Positions 1-5,788 of a stretch of DNA of 7,667 nt are shown here, one piece after another. The notes below the pieces were generated by a model, which saw only the letters and a list, made by a program, of their open reading frames with translations, ran no database searches and had not been told where the DNA came from. A program made the position numbers and the translations under genes. Positions within the stretch are counted from its first letter, which is position 1. Every line of letters begins with the position of its first letter. This DNA is from Kiritimatiellia bacterium (GTDB lineage: Bacteria; Verrucomicrobiota; Kiritimatiellia; RFP12; UBA1067). The stretch covers positions 1 through 7,667 of the forward strand of contig JAGCPM010000199.1 in the NCBI GenBank assembly GCA_017965685.1, written 5' to 3'.

Positions 1-372
1 CTGCCCAGGCCCGGCGACTGGATGGGCAAGGTCGAGAAGGCGTTCGGGGTGTTCGTCCTTGCGCTCGCCGCTTACTACGGGCTCCTTGCCTGGAAGGGCT
101 TCGCGCCGGTCGATCGCGGTGACTCTATACAGCCTTCGCAGCTTATGGCCGCGCTGGAGAACTCCGGCCGTCCGGTTCTCGTGGACTGCTGGGCGAGCTG
201 GTGCAAGAACTGCGCGGCCATGGAGAAGTTCACGCTGCGGAACTCCGATGTCGTCAAAGAACTCGAGGACTACACAGTGATACGCGTCCAGGCGGAAGAC
301 CTTCGCGAGCTGGTGAAGCTGCCGGGGCTCGAATCCATCAAGGGCCTTCCGGCGATTCTCGTGTACGAGTGA
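1..372 (+). CDS. DsbD/CcdA-type thiol:disulfide interchange protein, C-terminal part (5' end outside window)
   Basis: The frame is open from base 1, so the gene begins upstream; the ATG at 22 is internal. The first visible residues (LPRPGDWM followed by a hydrophobic helix of about 20 residues) match the last membrane helix of DsbD-like proteins. A periplasmic thioredoxin-like domain follows, with the redox motif W-C-K-N-C (cysteine codons at 202-204 and 211-213) and the cis-proline region G-L-P-A near the end. DsbD passes electrons from cytoplasmic thioredoxin across the membrane to periplasmic thiol proteins. The protein stops four residues after the A of that G-L-P-A motif. It therefore lacks the last beta strand and helix of a usual thioredoxin fold, roughly 30 residues compared with E. 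coli DsbD as I remember it. The family is fairly certain; whether the short end is functional is not known. Confidence 0.8.
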   Translation: MPRPGDWMGKVEKAFGVFVLALAAYYGLLAWKGFAPVDRGDSIQPSQLMAALENSGRPVLVDCWASWCKNCAAMEKFTLRNSDVVKELEDYTVIRVQAEDLRELVKLPGLESIKGLPAILVYE

Positions 373-380
373 CATCTGCC

Positions 381-680
381 ATGACGCGGCATGTTTCCAG
401 TTCGCCCGATGGCGCGATTCTTTCGCTGCGCGCGCAGCCACGCTCGTCGAAAAGAGGCTTCGCGATAGATGGAGAAACTCTGAAGCTCCGCATAAGGTCG
501 GCCCCTGTGGACGGCAAGGCGAACAAGGAACTCGTCGAGACGCTTGCCGATATTTTCGGCATTTCCAAAAGCCGTGTGAAGCTGGTGGGCGGCGACACGT
601 CGAAGCAGAAGCGATTCCTCCTTTCCGGGCTTGACGCCGCGGAAGCGGAAGCCGTGATAATGCGGGAGGCCTCGCGATGA
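381..680 (+). CDS. DUF167 / YggU family protein
   Basis: This 99-residue protein is the usual size for the small DUF167 (UPF0235) family. Family features seen are D-G-A-I-L-S-L-R near residues 10-17, Q-P-R-S-S-K at 19-24, L-K-L-R-I-R-S-A-P-V-D-G-K-A-N at 34-48, and a helix followed by K-S-R-V-K-L-V-G-G at 63-71. No biochemical role is established that I can name. The start is ambiguous. ATG 381 is used here, but an in-frame GTG at 369 would overlap the preceding stop as GTGA, a pattern that recurs at 1195 and 4132, and would add four residues. No clear ribosome binding site precedes either start. Its stop overlaps the tadA start (ATGA at 677), so the two are probably translationally coupled. 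Confidence 0.85.
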   Translation: MTRHVSSSPDGAILSLRAQPRSSKRGFAIDGETLKLRIRSAPVDGKANKELVETLADIFGISKSRVKLVGGDTSKQKRFLLSGLDAAEAEAVIMREASR

Positions 681-1198
681 ACGAGAAGTTCGACAGTTAT
701 TTCATGGCGATGGCCCTGAGGGAGGCGGAAAAAGCAGTCTCGGACGGCGAAGTGCCTGCAGGGGCGGTGGTCGTCGAGCCGGCGATAATCGAGCCTGCGC
801 ATGACGGGCATCCGCCGGTGTTCGATCCCGATCCTTTGGCCGCCACGATACTCGGACGGGCGCACAACCAGACCGAGATGCTCGCGGACTCTTCCGCGCA
901 CGCGGAAATGCTGGCCCTCTCGAGCGCGTTCGCAGCGAAAGGCGCGCCAAGGCTTGTCAATGCGATGCTGTTCGTCACGAAGGAGCCGTGCCCGATGTGC
1001 GCCGGCGCGATTGCGCTTGCCAGACTCGACAGCGTGGTGTGGGGGGTGGACGACCCCAAGCGCGGCGGAGGAACGGTCTTCGGCATATTTGAGCATCCCG
1101 TCATGAATCACCATCCGAGCATCGTCCGCGGCGTGATGGAAGAGCCATGCAAAGCGGTGATACAGGAGTTCTTCCGTGCATTGAGGGCCGGAAAGTGA
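677..1198 (+). CDS. tadA: tRNA-specific adenosine deaminase TadA
   Basis: This enzyme converts A34 to inosine in the anticodon of tRNA-Arg(ACG) in the cytoplasm, which allows wobble decoding. The zinc/catalytic signature is intact: H75-A-E77 (E77 is the proton-shuttle glutamate) and P-C105-P-M-C108-A-G-A. Also present are the N-terminal E-V-P-A-G-A-V-V-V strand (residues 25-33), R-A-H-N at 61-64, and the M-N-H-H segment at 143-146, as in E. coli TadA. At 173 residues it is near family length. However, the stretch between G-A-V-V-V and H-N is 31 residues instead of about 11 in the E. coli enzyme, so roughly 20 residues are inserted in the beta1-beta2 turn. The start is supported by a GGGAGG ribosome binding site at 664-669 and the ATGA overlap with the upstream gene. 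A generic cytidine/guanine deaminase is a less likely alternative. Confidence 0.9.
   Translation: MNEKFDSYFMAMALREAEKAVSDGEVPAGAVVVEPAIIEPAHDGHPPVFDPDPLAATILGRAHNQTEMLADSSAHAEMLALSSAFAAKGAPRLVNAMLFVTKEPCPMCAGAIALARLDSVVWGVDDPKRGGGTVFGIFEHPVMNHHPSIVRGVMEEPCKAVIQEFFRALRAGK
1183..1187 (+). promoter_or_regulatory. Ribosome binding site for the cyclo-ligase GTG start
   Basis: GAGGG lies 7 nt before the GTG at 1195, inside the end of tadA. The frame is open further upstream (an ATG at 1147), but that start would put 16 non-family residues in front of the protein. This site and the GTGA overlap with the tadA stop favour GTG 1195. Confidence 0.6.
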
Positions 1199-2553
1199 CA
1201 ATCGCGGAAGAGAAAAAGCTCTTGCGGCGCAAAGCTCTGGAGATGCGCAGGGCGATAGGCGCCGCCGAACGCAAAAAGGCTGGACAGTCAATCGCCGGGA
1301 AGCTTCTCGATGACTCCGACGTGCGCTCGGCAATCCGGAAAGGCGCATGGATCGCAGTATACCTCGCGATGCCTGAAGAACTCGATCTTGACGTTTTCAT
1401 ACATTCCGCCCTGGATCGCGGCGCCAGACTTCTCGCGCCCAGATGGAACGGCGAGGGGTATTCGTTCGTGCCGCTTGGCAGGAGGCGCGATGGGACCCTT
1501 GAAGCGGCAACCGGCCGTTTCTCCGTCCGTGAGCCGCCTGCCGTGCAAGGGATATTCCGTCCGGAAGTGATTATCCTGCCGGGCCTCGCTTTCACCCCAT
1601 CGGGTAACAGGCTCGGGTTCGGCGGCGGCTGGTACGACCGGCTTCTCGCCGATGCGGGCGATTGCGTCAAGACGATTGGAGTGGCCTTTCCCTGCCAGAT
1701 GGCGGAATCGCTCCCTGTCGAACCCCACGACCGCAAAGCCATGCGCGTGCTTCCAGCCGTTTCGCAACATGCGCAAAATAGGGGGTTGAAAAACACGGTG
1801 GGTTTTGGTATACTTTCCATCGTGAAGAAAAACAATCGTAGCGTAAAGTATCGGAGAATACTGCTGAAGCTCTCCGGAGAGGTGCTTGGCAACCGCGAGA
1901 CGGGCGAGTGTCTGGATTCGTCCCGGCTTGATTTCATGGCGCACAGGGTGAAGAAAATCCACGGCATGGGAGTGGAAATCGGCATCGTCCTCGGTGGCGG
2001 CAATATTTTCCGGGGACTTTCCGGCGCTGACAAGGGCGTCAACCGTGTCACGGGCGACTCGATGGGAATGCTCGCAACGGTGATAAACGGCCTTGCCATG
2101 ATGAATGCGCTGGAAAGCGTCGGCGTGCCGGCGCGCGTGATGACGGCGTTGCCGATGGACAAGATCGCCGAGCACTACACGCAGCGCGGCGCGATGGACC
2201 ATTTCGCGGCGAAAAGAGTCGTCATATTCGCGGGCGGGACCGGCAATCCATTCTTCTCCACCGATTCCGGTGCGGCTCTGAGGGCCGCCGAGATTGGCGC
2301 GGACGCTCTTCTCAAAGCCACTAAAGTGGACGGAATATATACGGCCGACCCGAAGAAAGACCCGAAGGCGAAGAAATACGACGAGCTCGACTATTCGACC
2401 GCGCTCGCCAAGCGTCTGAAGGTCATGGATTCGGCGGCATTCGCGCTTTGCATGGACAACAACATACCAATCGTGGTCTTCGACTTCTTCGACGGCGACG
2501 CACTCGAACGCGTCGTGAAGGGGGAGAAAGTGGGCACGATTGTAAAAGGATGA
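1195..2553 (+). CDS. 5-formyltetrahydrofolate cyclo-ligase domain reading in frame into UMP kinase
   Basis: From GTG 1195 (GTGA overlap with the tadA stop) the frame stays open for 452 residues. Residues 1-190 are a 5-formyl-THF cyclo-ligase (MTHFS), which uses ATP to turn 5-formyl-THF into 5,10-methenyl-THF in folate one-carbon metabolism. Seen are a basic N-terminal helix (K7, R11, R12, R18, R19), M-P-E-E-L-D-L-D at 59-66, the family core L-P-G-L-A-F-T-P-S-G-N-R-L-G-F-G-G-G-W-Y-D-R at 128-149, and P-V-E-P-H-D at 174-179. Family members normally end 10-20 residues after that H-D. Here no stop occurs: about 20 residues of non-family sequence (190-209) lead into the UMP kinase. This may be a true fusion protein, or an upstream gene that lost its stop while pyrH restarts internally. 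A single-base error hiding a stop is also possible, since stops exist nearby in both other frames (TAG 1779, TGA 1787). Confidence 0.75.
   Translation: MTIAEEKKLLRRKALEMRRAIGAAERKKAGQSIAGKLLDDSDVRSAIRKGAWIAVYLAMPEELDLDVFIHSALDRGARLLAPRWNGEGYSFVPLGRRRDGTLEAATGRFSVREPPAVQGIFRPEVIILPGLAFTPSGNRLGFGGGWYDRLLADAGDCVKTIGVAFPCQMAESLPVEPHDRKAMRVLPAVSQHAQNRGLKNTVGFGILSIVKKNNRSVKYRRILLKLSGEVLGNRETGECLDSSRLDFMAHRVKKIHGMGVEIGIVLGGGNIFRGLSGADKGVNRVTGDSMGMLATVINGLAMMNALESVGVPARVMTALPMDKIAEHYTQRGAMDHFAAKRVVIFAGGTGNPFFSTDSGAALRAAEIGADALLKATKVDGIYTADPKKDPKAKKYDELDYSTALAKRLKVMDSAAFALCMDNNIPIVVFDFFDGDALERVVKGEKVGTIVKG
1786..1814 (+). promoter_or_regulatory. Sigma70-type promoter for pyrH-frr, inside the open frame
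   Basis: The -35 TTGAAA (1786-1791) and -10 TATACT (1809-1814) are separated by exactly 17 bp. A TG one base before the -10 gives an extended -10. The expected start point is 1820-1822, next to or on the GTG at 1822, so the transcript would have no 5' leader. The bases here are A/T-richer than the flanking genes. Function is inferred from sequence only. Confidence 0.7.
1822..2553 (+). CDS. pyrH: UMP kinase (uridylate kinase)
   Basis: Bacterial UMP kinase phosphorylates UMP to UDP with ATP in pyrimidine nucleotide synthesis; it is a cytoplasmic hexamer of the amino-acid-kinase fold. From GTG 1822 the product is 243 residues, the family's normal size. Motifs in order: R-R-I-L-L-K-L-S-G-E at 11-20, I-V-L-G-G-G-N-I-F-R-G at 55-65, D-S-M-G-M-L-A-T at 79-86, F-A-G-G-T-G-N-P-F-F-S-T-D at 136-148, L-L-K-A-T-K-V-D-G-I-Y at 163-173, and V-M-D at 201-203. 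GTG 1822 is the only usual start codon close ahead of the core. No Shine-Dalgarno precedes it, which fits either a leaderless message from the promoter at 1786-1814 or translation as the C-terminal half of the cyclo-ligase fusion. The frr gene follows after 7 nt, a widespread bacterial pairing. Confidence 0.9.
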   Translation: MKKNNRSVKYRRILLKLSGEVLGNRETGECLDSSRLDFMAHRVKKIHGMGVEIGIVLGGGNIFRGLSGADKGVNRVTGDSMGMLATVINGLAMMNALESVGVPARVMTALPMDKIAEHYTQRGAMDHFAAKRVVIFAGGTGNPFFSTDSGAALRAAEIGADALLKATKVDGIYTADPKKDPKAKKYDELDYSTALAKRLKVMDSAAFALCMDNNIPIVVFDFFDGDALERVVKGEKVGTIVKG

Positions 2554-2560
2554 ACAAAAG

Positions 2561-3124
2561 ATGAATACGACAGAAGAAGTTCTGAACGACGCCAAGGCGA
2601 AGATTGACAAGAGTTTCGACAGCCTTAAGGGCCAGTTTGCGGGCCTGAGGACCGGAAAGGCGAACCCCGCCATGGTCGATCAGATCAAGGTTGACTACTA
2701 TGGCATGGCGACGCCGATAAAGAACCTCGGGACGATTTCGACGCCCGAGCCCAGGCAAATAAAGATAACGCCTTTTGATCCGACGGTGCTCCCCGAGATG
2801 AACAAGGCGATCCTCGCGGCGAACCTTGGAGTGACACCGCAAACGGACGGCAAGGTGCTGCGCATAACAGTCCCCGAGCTGAACGAGGAGCGCCGCAAGG
2901 AGATCGTGAAGGTCGCGAAGACGGCGGCGGAGGCGCAGAAGGTCGCCATGCGCAACGTGAGGCGCGACGCGAACGAATCCGCAAAGAAGCTCGAGAAGGA
3001 CAAGAAGATTTCCGAAGACGACCTGAAGTTGGTTCTCGACAAGATACAGAAGGCGACCGACGCCGGCATCGCGAAGATAGACGCGGAGCTCAAGGCGAAG
3101 GAATCCGAAATAATGGCGGTCTGA
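2561..3124 (+). CDS. frr: Ribosome recycling factor
   Basis: RRF works with EF-G to split the post-termination ribosome in the cytoplasm. The 187-residue product matches the family length of about 185. Family signatures are F-A-G-L-R-T-G-K-A-N-P near residues 26-36, P-E-P-R-Q-I-K-I-T-P-F-D in the head domain (62-73), and I-L-A-A-N-L-G-V-T-P near 84-93. The long charged helix with V-P-E-L-N-E-E-R-R-K-E at 104-114 and the C-terminal three-helix-bundle segment (K-K-I-S-E-D-D near 148-154) are also present. An AAGGA at 2546-2550 lies 10 nt ahead of the ATG, within the end of pyrH. The gene is intact and likely shares the pyrH promoter. A 27-nt gap separates it from the next gene, so transcription may continue. 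Confidence 0.95.
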   Translation: MNTTEEVLNDAKAKIDKSFDSLKGQFAGLRTGKANPAMVDQIKVDYYGMATPIKNLGTISTPEPRQIKITPFDPTVLPEMNKAILAANLGVTPQTDGKVLRITVPELNEERRKEIVKVAKTAAEAQKVAMRNVRRDANESAKKLEKDKKISEDDLKLVLDKIQKATDAGIAKIDAELKAKESEIMAV

Positions 3125-3151
3125 CGGAAAGATCATCAGGAAGGAGCAATC

Positions 3152-4135
3152 ATGGCAGAAGAGACGAAAGAGGCTATCAGCACGGCGAAACCGCCGATCC
3201 TCAACCCGATTTCCTCGGCGACGTCAGTCCATGCGGCCACACTGAAGCTCAAACCGGTGATACGCAAGCCCGTAGTCGGCGCCGGTTCGCTGCCGAAGAA
3301 CGGCATCAAGTTGCCTTCCCCCGCGAAGATTGCACCTCCGGCCGCCGCCGCGGTGTCGTCGCCTGCAACGCCTTCGCCAAATTCGCCTTCCGAAACGGCG
3401 AAAATCGAGGCTATGGACCAGCTTAAGCAAATGACGCAGCAGCTCAAGGGCGTCACCCAGCAGTTGCCGGCGCAGGCGATACTCCACAAGACAGGAATAA
3501 TCGCCGATGCCGCAATGACCGAGGCGCAGAAGCAGGCCTCGAAGAGCCGCACGGCCCGCATTTCGCTTTCGGACGCCATCGGCGCCGCCCCCGTGAAGGA
3601 AGAGGCGAAGCCGATGAAGACCATAAGGATCAAGCGGCCTATTGACATTCCGTCCAGTTCAGCTACGCATGACAAGCCTGCCGTCGTGGCTCCTGTGGCG
3701 GCGGAGCCGCCTGCCGCCGCGGAGAGTCCTGACGCTGCGGCCGAGACTCTGCTGAGGCCGCCACCGGCACCGGCCGCTACCGTCACTCAGAAGAAAACTC
3801 TCAAAATCGCCCGTCCTGGAGGCGGCGCCGCAAAACCTGTGCCCAAGTTCGGCGTCAAGAAGCCCGGTGCCGCTCCTGCGGCGCCTGCCGCGCCGGCTGC
3901 GGCCGGTGGCGGGGATGCAGCGGTTGCGGATATTGCGGACATCCCGGATATCGCGGATATTCCAGCGGCTCCCGCCTTCCCGGCTCCGGCGGCCGGGGCT
4001 GTATCCGATGTCCCGAAAGGCGTAGCCATTGTTAGCATTGCGGTGCAGCTGGCGGCCTGCGTTGCAATGGGGCTCCTGGCGTGGCAGCTCTACCAGGATT
4101 ACCTGTTGCCGACGTTCGTCGGCGGTTGCCAGTGA
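3152..4135 (+). CDS. Ala/Pro-rich, probably disordered protein with basic beta-like motifs and one C-terminal membrane anchor
   Basis: This 327-residue protein belongs to no family I can name. There is no N-terminal signal peptide. A single hydrophobic segment at about 290-313 is followed by a short tail (Q-D-Y-L-L-P-T-F-V-G-G-C-Q), so it is probably a tail-anchored inner membrane protein. Most of the chain is Ala/Pro/Lys-rich and looks disordered. A short motif of the form T-[L/I/A]-[K/R]-[L/I]-x recurs: TLKLKP at 30-35, TARISL at 134-139, TIRIKRP at 157-163 and TLKIARP at 216-222. Residues 82-130 could form a Gln-rich helix or coiled coil. Residues 260-271 are two copies of D-I-A-D-I-P. A strong AGGAAGGAG site (3138-3146) sits 5 nt before the ATG. 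Its stop overlaps the ABC permease start, which suggests a linked role. The motif style recalls proteins of Lentisphaerota/Kiritimatiellota, from memory only. Confidence 0.8.
   Translation: MAEETKEAISTAKPPILNPISSATSVHAATLKLKPVIRKPVVGAGSLPKNGIKLPSPAKIAPPAAAAVSSPATPSPNSPSETAKIEAMDQLKQMTQQLKGVTQQLPAQAILHKTGIIADAAMTEAQKQASKSRTARISLSDAIGAAPVKEEAKPMKTIRIKRPIDIPSSSATHDKPAVVAPVAAEPPAAAESPDAAAETLLRPPPAPAATVTQKKTLKIARPGGGAAKPVPKFGVKKPGAAPAAPAAPAAAGGGDAAVADIADIPDIADIPAAPAFPAPAAGAVSDVPKGVAIVSIAVQLAACVAMGLLAWQLYQDYLLPTFVGGCQ
3929..3964 (+). repeat. Two tandem 18-bp units encoding D-I-A-D-I-P twice
   Basis: Unit one (3929-3946) is gatattgcggacatcccg and unit two (3947-3964) is gatatcgcggatattcca. The four base differences are all at third codon positions and all synonymous, so the peptide repeat is exact while the DNA has drifted. 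It lies just before the membrane anchor of the host protein. Confidence 0.8.
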
Positions 4136-5022
4136 GGCGTTTCCTTTCCATAGTGAAGACCACGGCGCTGGAGGCTCTATCGGAACCTCTGGCGCTTCTC
4201 TTGACGGTCTCTGCGATGACGTTCGCCGCTCTCGTTCCGGCTATGCACTACCACCAGTTCGGCGAGAGTTCCCGGATGGCGAGAGATGCCGGCTTTTCCG
4301 CGCTTTTCATGTTCGGTGCGGCATACTCGATATTCATGACGGTCAAGGGTGTCAGGCGCGAAATCGAGTCCGGGACGATTTCCATGGCGTTTGCGCACGG
4401 TGTATCCCGCCGGGCGTTTTTCCTTTCCAAGGCCGCCGGGTCATATGCCGCTTTCCTTGTTTTCGCCTTCACGCTGATTCCGCTTTCTCTTACCGCCGTC
4501 AACGGGGCCGAGATTGGCGGACGCGTTGCGATGTCCACCGGATCAGTGGCAAGAATGTGGGGACCTTCGCTTTCGATAGCCGTCGCCGCAATAGTTGCTT
4601 CTCTTTTCGCCGGCGCGGTCGCGGACAGGTTTTTCCGGTGCCGGTTCGTCCCTTCGGCCTCGCTGTGCGCGCTCGCGATTTCGGTTGCGGGAATGTTCTA
4701 CCGGCCGGACTTCCGCGAAATCGCCAGGCTCGCCCCCGCATTTGCGGCGCTCTTGATGCCGCCCGCCGTGTTCACGCTCGTGGCCGCCGCGTCGGCTTTC
4801 CGCTGGAAAGCCAATGCCGCCGCCGGAATTTCGGTGCTCGTCTTCGCGCTTTGGCTGCCCTTGCTCGGCAATTACTATCTGAGCGACGCTCTTTCGCATG
4901 GCGGGAAAGTGTCTTGGCTGTATGCCGCAGCGTCGCTCGCGGCTCTGCTGCCGTTGGCCGCCGCAGCCGCCATAGCGGGAATATGGACGCTTGAGGGCAA
5001 GGATATAACGGGGGAAAGATGA
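4132..5022 (+). CDS. ABC-2 type transporter permease (first of two)
   Basis: This is an integral membrane protein of 296 residues with roughly 6-8 hydrophobic segments (about 19-37, 52-71, 100-123, 144-166, 174-190, 198-222, 228-247 and 262-286). The cytoplasmic stretch R-R-E-I-E-S-G-T-I-S-M-A-F-A-H-G-V-S-R-R (75-94) between the second and third segments is the usual ABC-2 permease pattern (E..G.....s.p.sR), which contacts the ATPase. The frame opens earlier (GTG 4081), but those residues would lie over the membrane anchor of the preceding gene. GTG 4132 gives a typical start (M-R-R-F-L-S-I-V-K) and a GTGA overlap with the upstream stop. No clear ribosome binding site is seen, so coupling to the upstream gene is likely. 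The transported substrate and direction cannot be told. Confidence 0.8.
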   Translation: MRRFLSIVKTTALEALSEPLALLLTVSAMTFAALVPAMHYHQFGESSRMARDAGFSALFMFGAAYSIFMTVKGVRREIESGTISMAFAHGVSRRAFFLSKAAGSYAAFLVFAFTLIPLSLTAVNGAEIGGRVAMSTGSVARMWGPSLSIAVAAIVASLFAGAVADRFFRCRFVPSASLCALAISVAGMFYRPDFREIARLAPAFAALLMPPAVFTLVAAASAFRWKANAAAGISVLVFALWLPLLGNYYLSDALSHGGKVSWLYAAASLAALLPLAAAAAIAGIWTLEGKDITGER

Positions 5023-5023
5023 C

Positions 5024-5788
5024 ATGGAGCAGTCTGAAGGTGTAATCGCCCTGAAAGGCGTGTCGAAGGTTTTTCGAGATTTCTGGCTGAGGCCGACCGT
5101 CAAGGCTGTCGAAGGGCTCGACCTTTCTGTCGCGAAAGGCGAGGTCTTCGCGCTCCTCGGTCCGAACGGCAGCGGAAAATCCACAACGATAAAGATGATT
5201 CTCGGCCTTATGGCACCGAGCGGGGGAGAAGTCAGGCTTTTCGGACGCAAGCCGGATTCAGCCGTCGCAAGATCGCGCCTCGGCTATCTGCCGGAATTAA
5301 GCTACCTGCACCCGTATCTGACGGCGCGCGAGACGCTCATGTACTATGCGGGACTTTGCAACCTCGACCGCAGGACCGCCAAGGAAAGGACCGCCCAGCT
5401 TCTTGCAATGGTCGGTCTGGAAAGTGTCGCCGGAAGGCCGGTCGGCGGCTTCTCGAAGGGCATGGCGCGCCGCATAGCACTTGCATGCTCGCTTATCGGC
5501 AAGCCGGAGCTTCTTATTCTCGACGAGCCGACGAGCGGACTCGATCCCGTTTCGACCAGCGAGGTAAAGAGCCTGGTCAAGACCCTCTCTGCCGGAGGAA
5601 TGACCATTCTCATGACATCGCACTTGCTGGGAGACGCGCAGGACGTGTGCGACCGCTATGCGATACTGAATTTCGGCAGGAAGGTCGCCGAAGGAGATTT
5701 GAAGACTCTCGGAACGAGCCTGCAGGACGTATTTCTCTCCAAGGTCGGCGTAGGCAGGGGTTTTGATGTTGCCGGTTTCCTGAAATGA
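5024..5788 (+). CDS. ABC transporter ATP-binding protein (CcmA/ABC-2 type)
   Basis: A 254-residue nucleotide-binding subunit with a complete set of ATPase motifs: Walker A G-P-N-G-S-G-K-S-T at 46-54, signature F-S-K-G-M at 143-147, Walker B L-L-I-L-D-E-P at 163-169 with catalytic E168, D-loop S-G-L-D-P at 171-175, and switch histidine H200. The Q-loop position reads Y-L-P-E (88-91), glutamate in place of glutamine, which I recall as common in ABC-2 type ATPases. It should power the permeases on either side from the cytoplasmic face. The ATG lies 1 nt after the upstream stop (TGA-C-ATG), and its own stop overlaps the next start (ATGA at 5785), so the three transporter genes are tightly coupled. 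Substrate unknown. Confidence 0.92.
   Translation: MEQSEGVIALKGVSKVFRDFWLRPTVKAVEGLDLSVAKGEVFALLGPNGSGKSTTIKMILGLMAPSGGEVRLFGRKPDSAVARSRLGYLPELSYLHPYLTARETLMYYAGLCNLDRRTAKERTAQLLAMVGLESVAGRPVGGFSKGMARRIALACSLIGKPELLILDEPTSGLDPVSTSEVKSLVKTLSAGGMTILMTSHLLGDAQDVCDRYAILNFGRKVAEGDLKTLGTSLQDVFLSKVGVGRGFDVAGFLK

Noticed and set aside
338..1348. Long open frame on the minus strand (336 codons) opposite the DUF167 and tadA genes
   Set aside because: It lies antisense to well-supported genes, has no recognisable domain, and its composition (Arg/His-rich) is typical of a shadow frame in GC-rich DNA.
1779..1822. Stop codon reassignment as the reason for the missing stop before pyrH
   Set aside because: The frame contains no TAA, TAG or TGA here at all, and TGA ends most neighbouring genes normally.
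1101..2673. Two overlapping minus-strand open frames (353 and 461 codons) opposite the cyclo-ligase/pyrH region
   Set aside because: They mirror conserved enzyme genes, overlap each other in different frames, and show no family features.
4029..4994. Plus-strand open frame of 321 codons overlapping the first permease
   Set aside because: It is Arg/Cys-rich with no membrane segments or motifs, while the overlapping frame encodes a clear ABC-2 permease.
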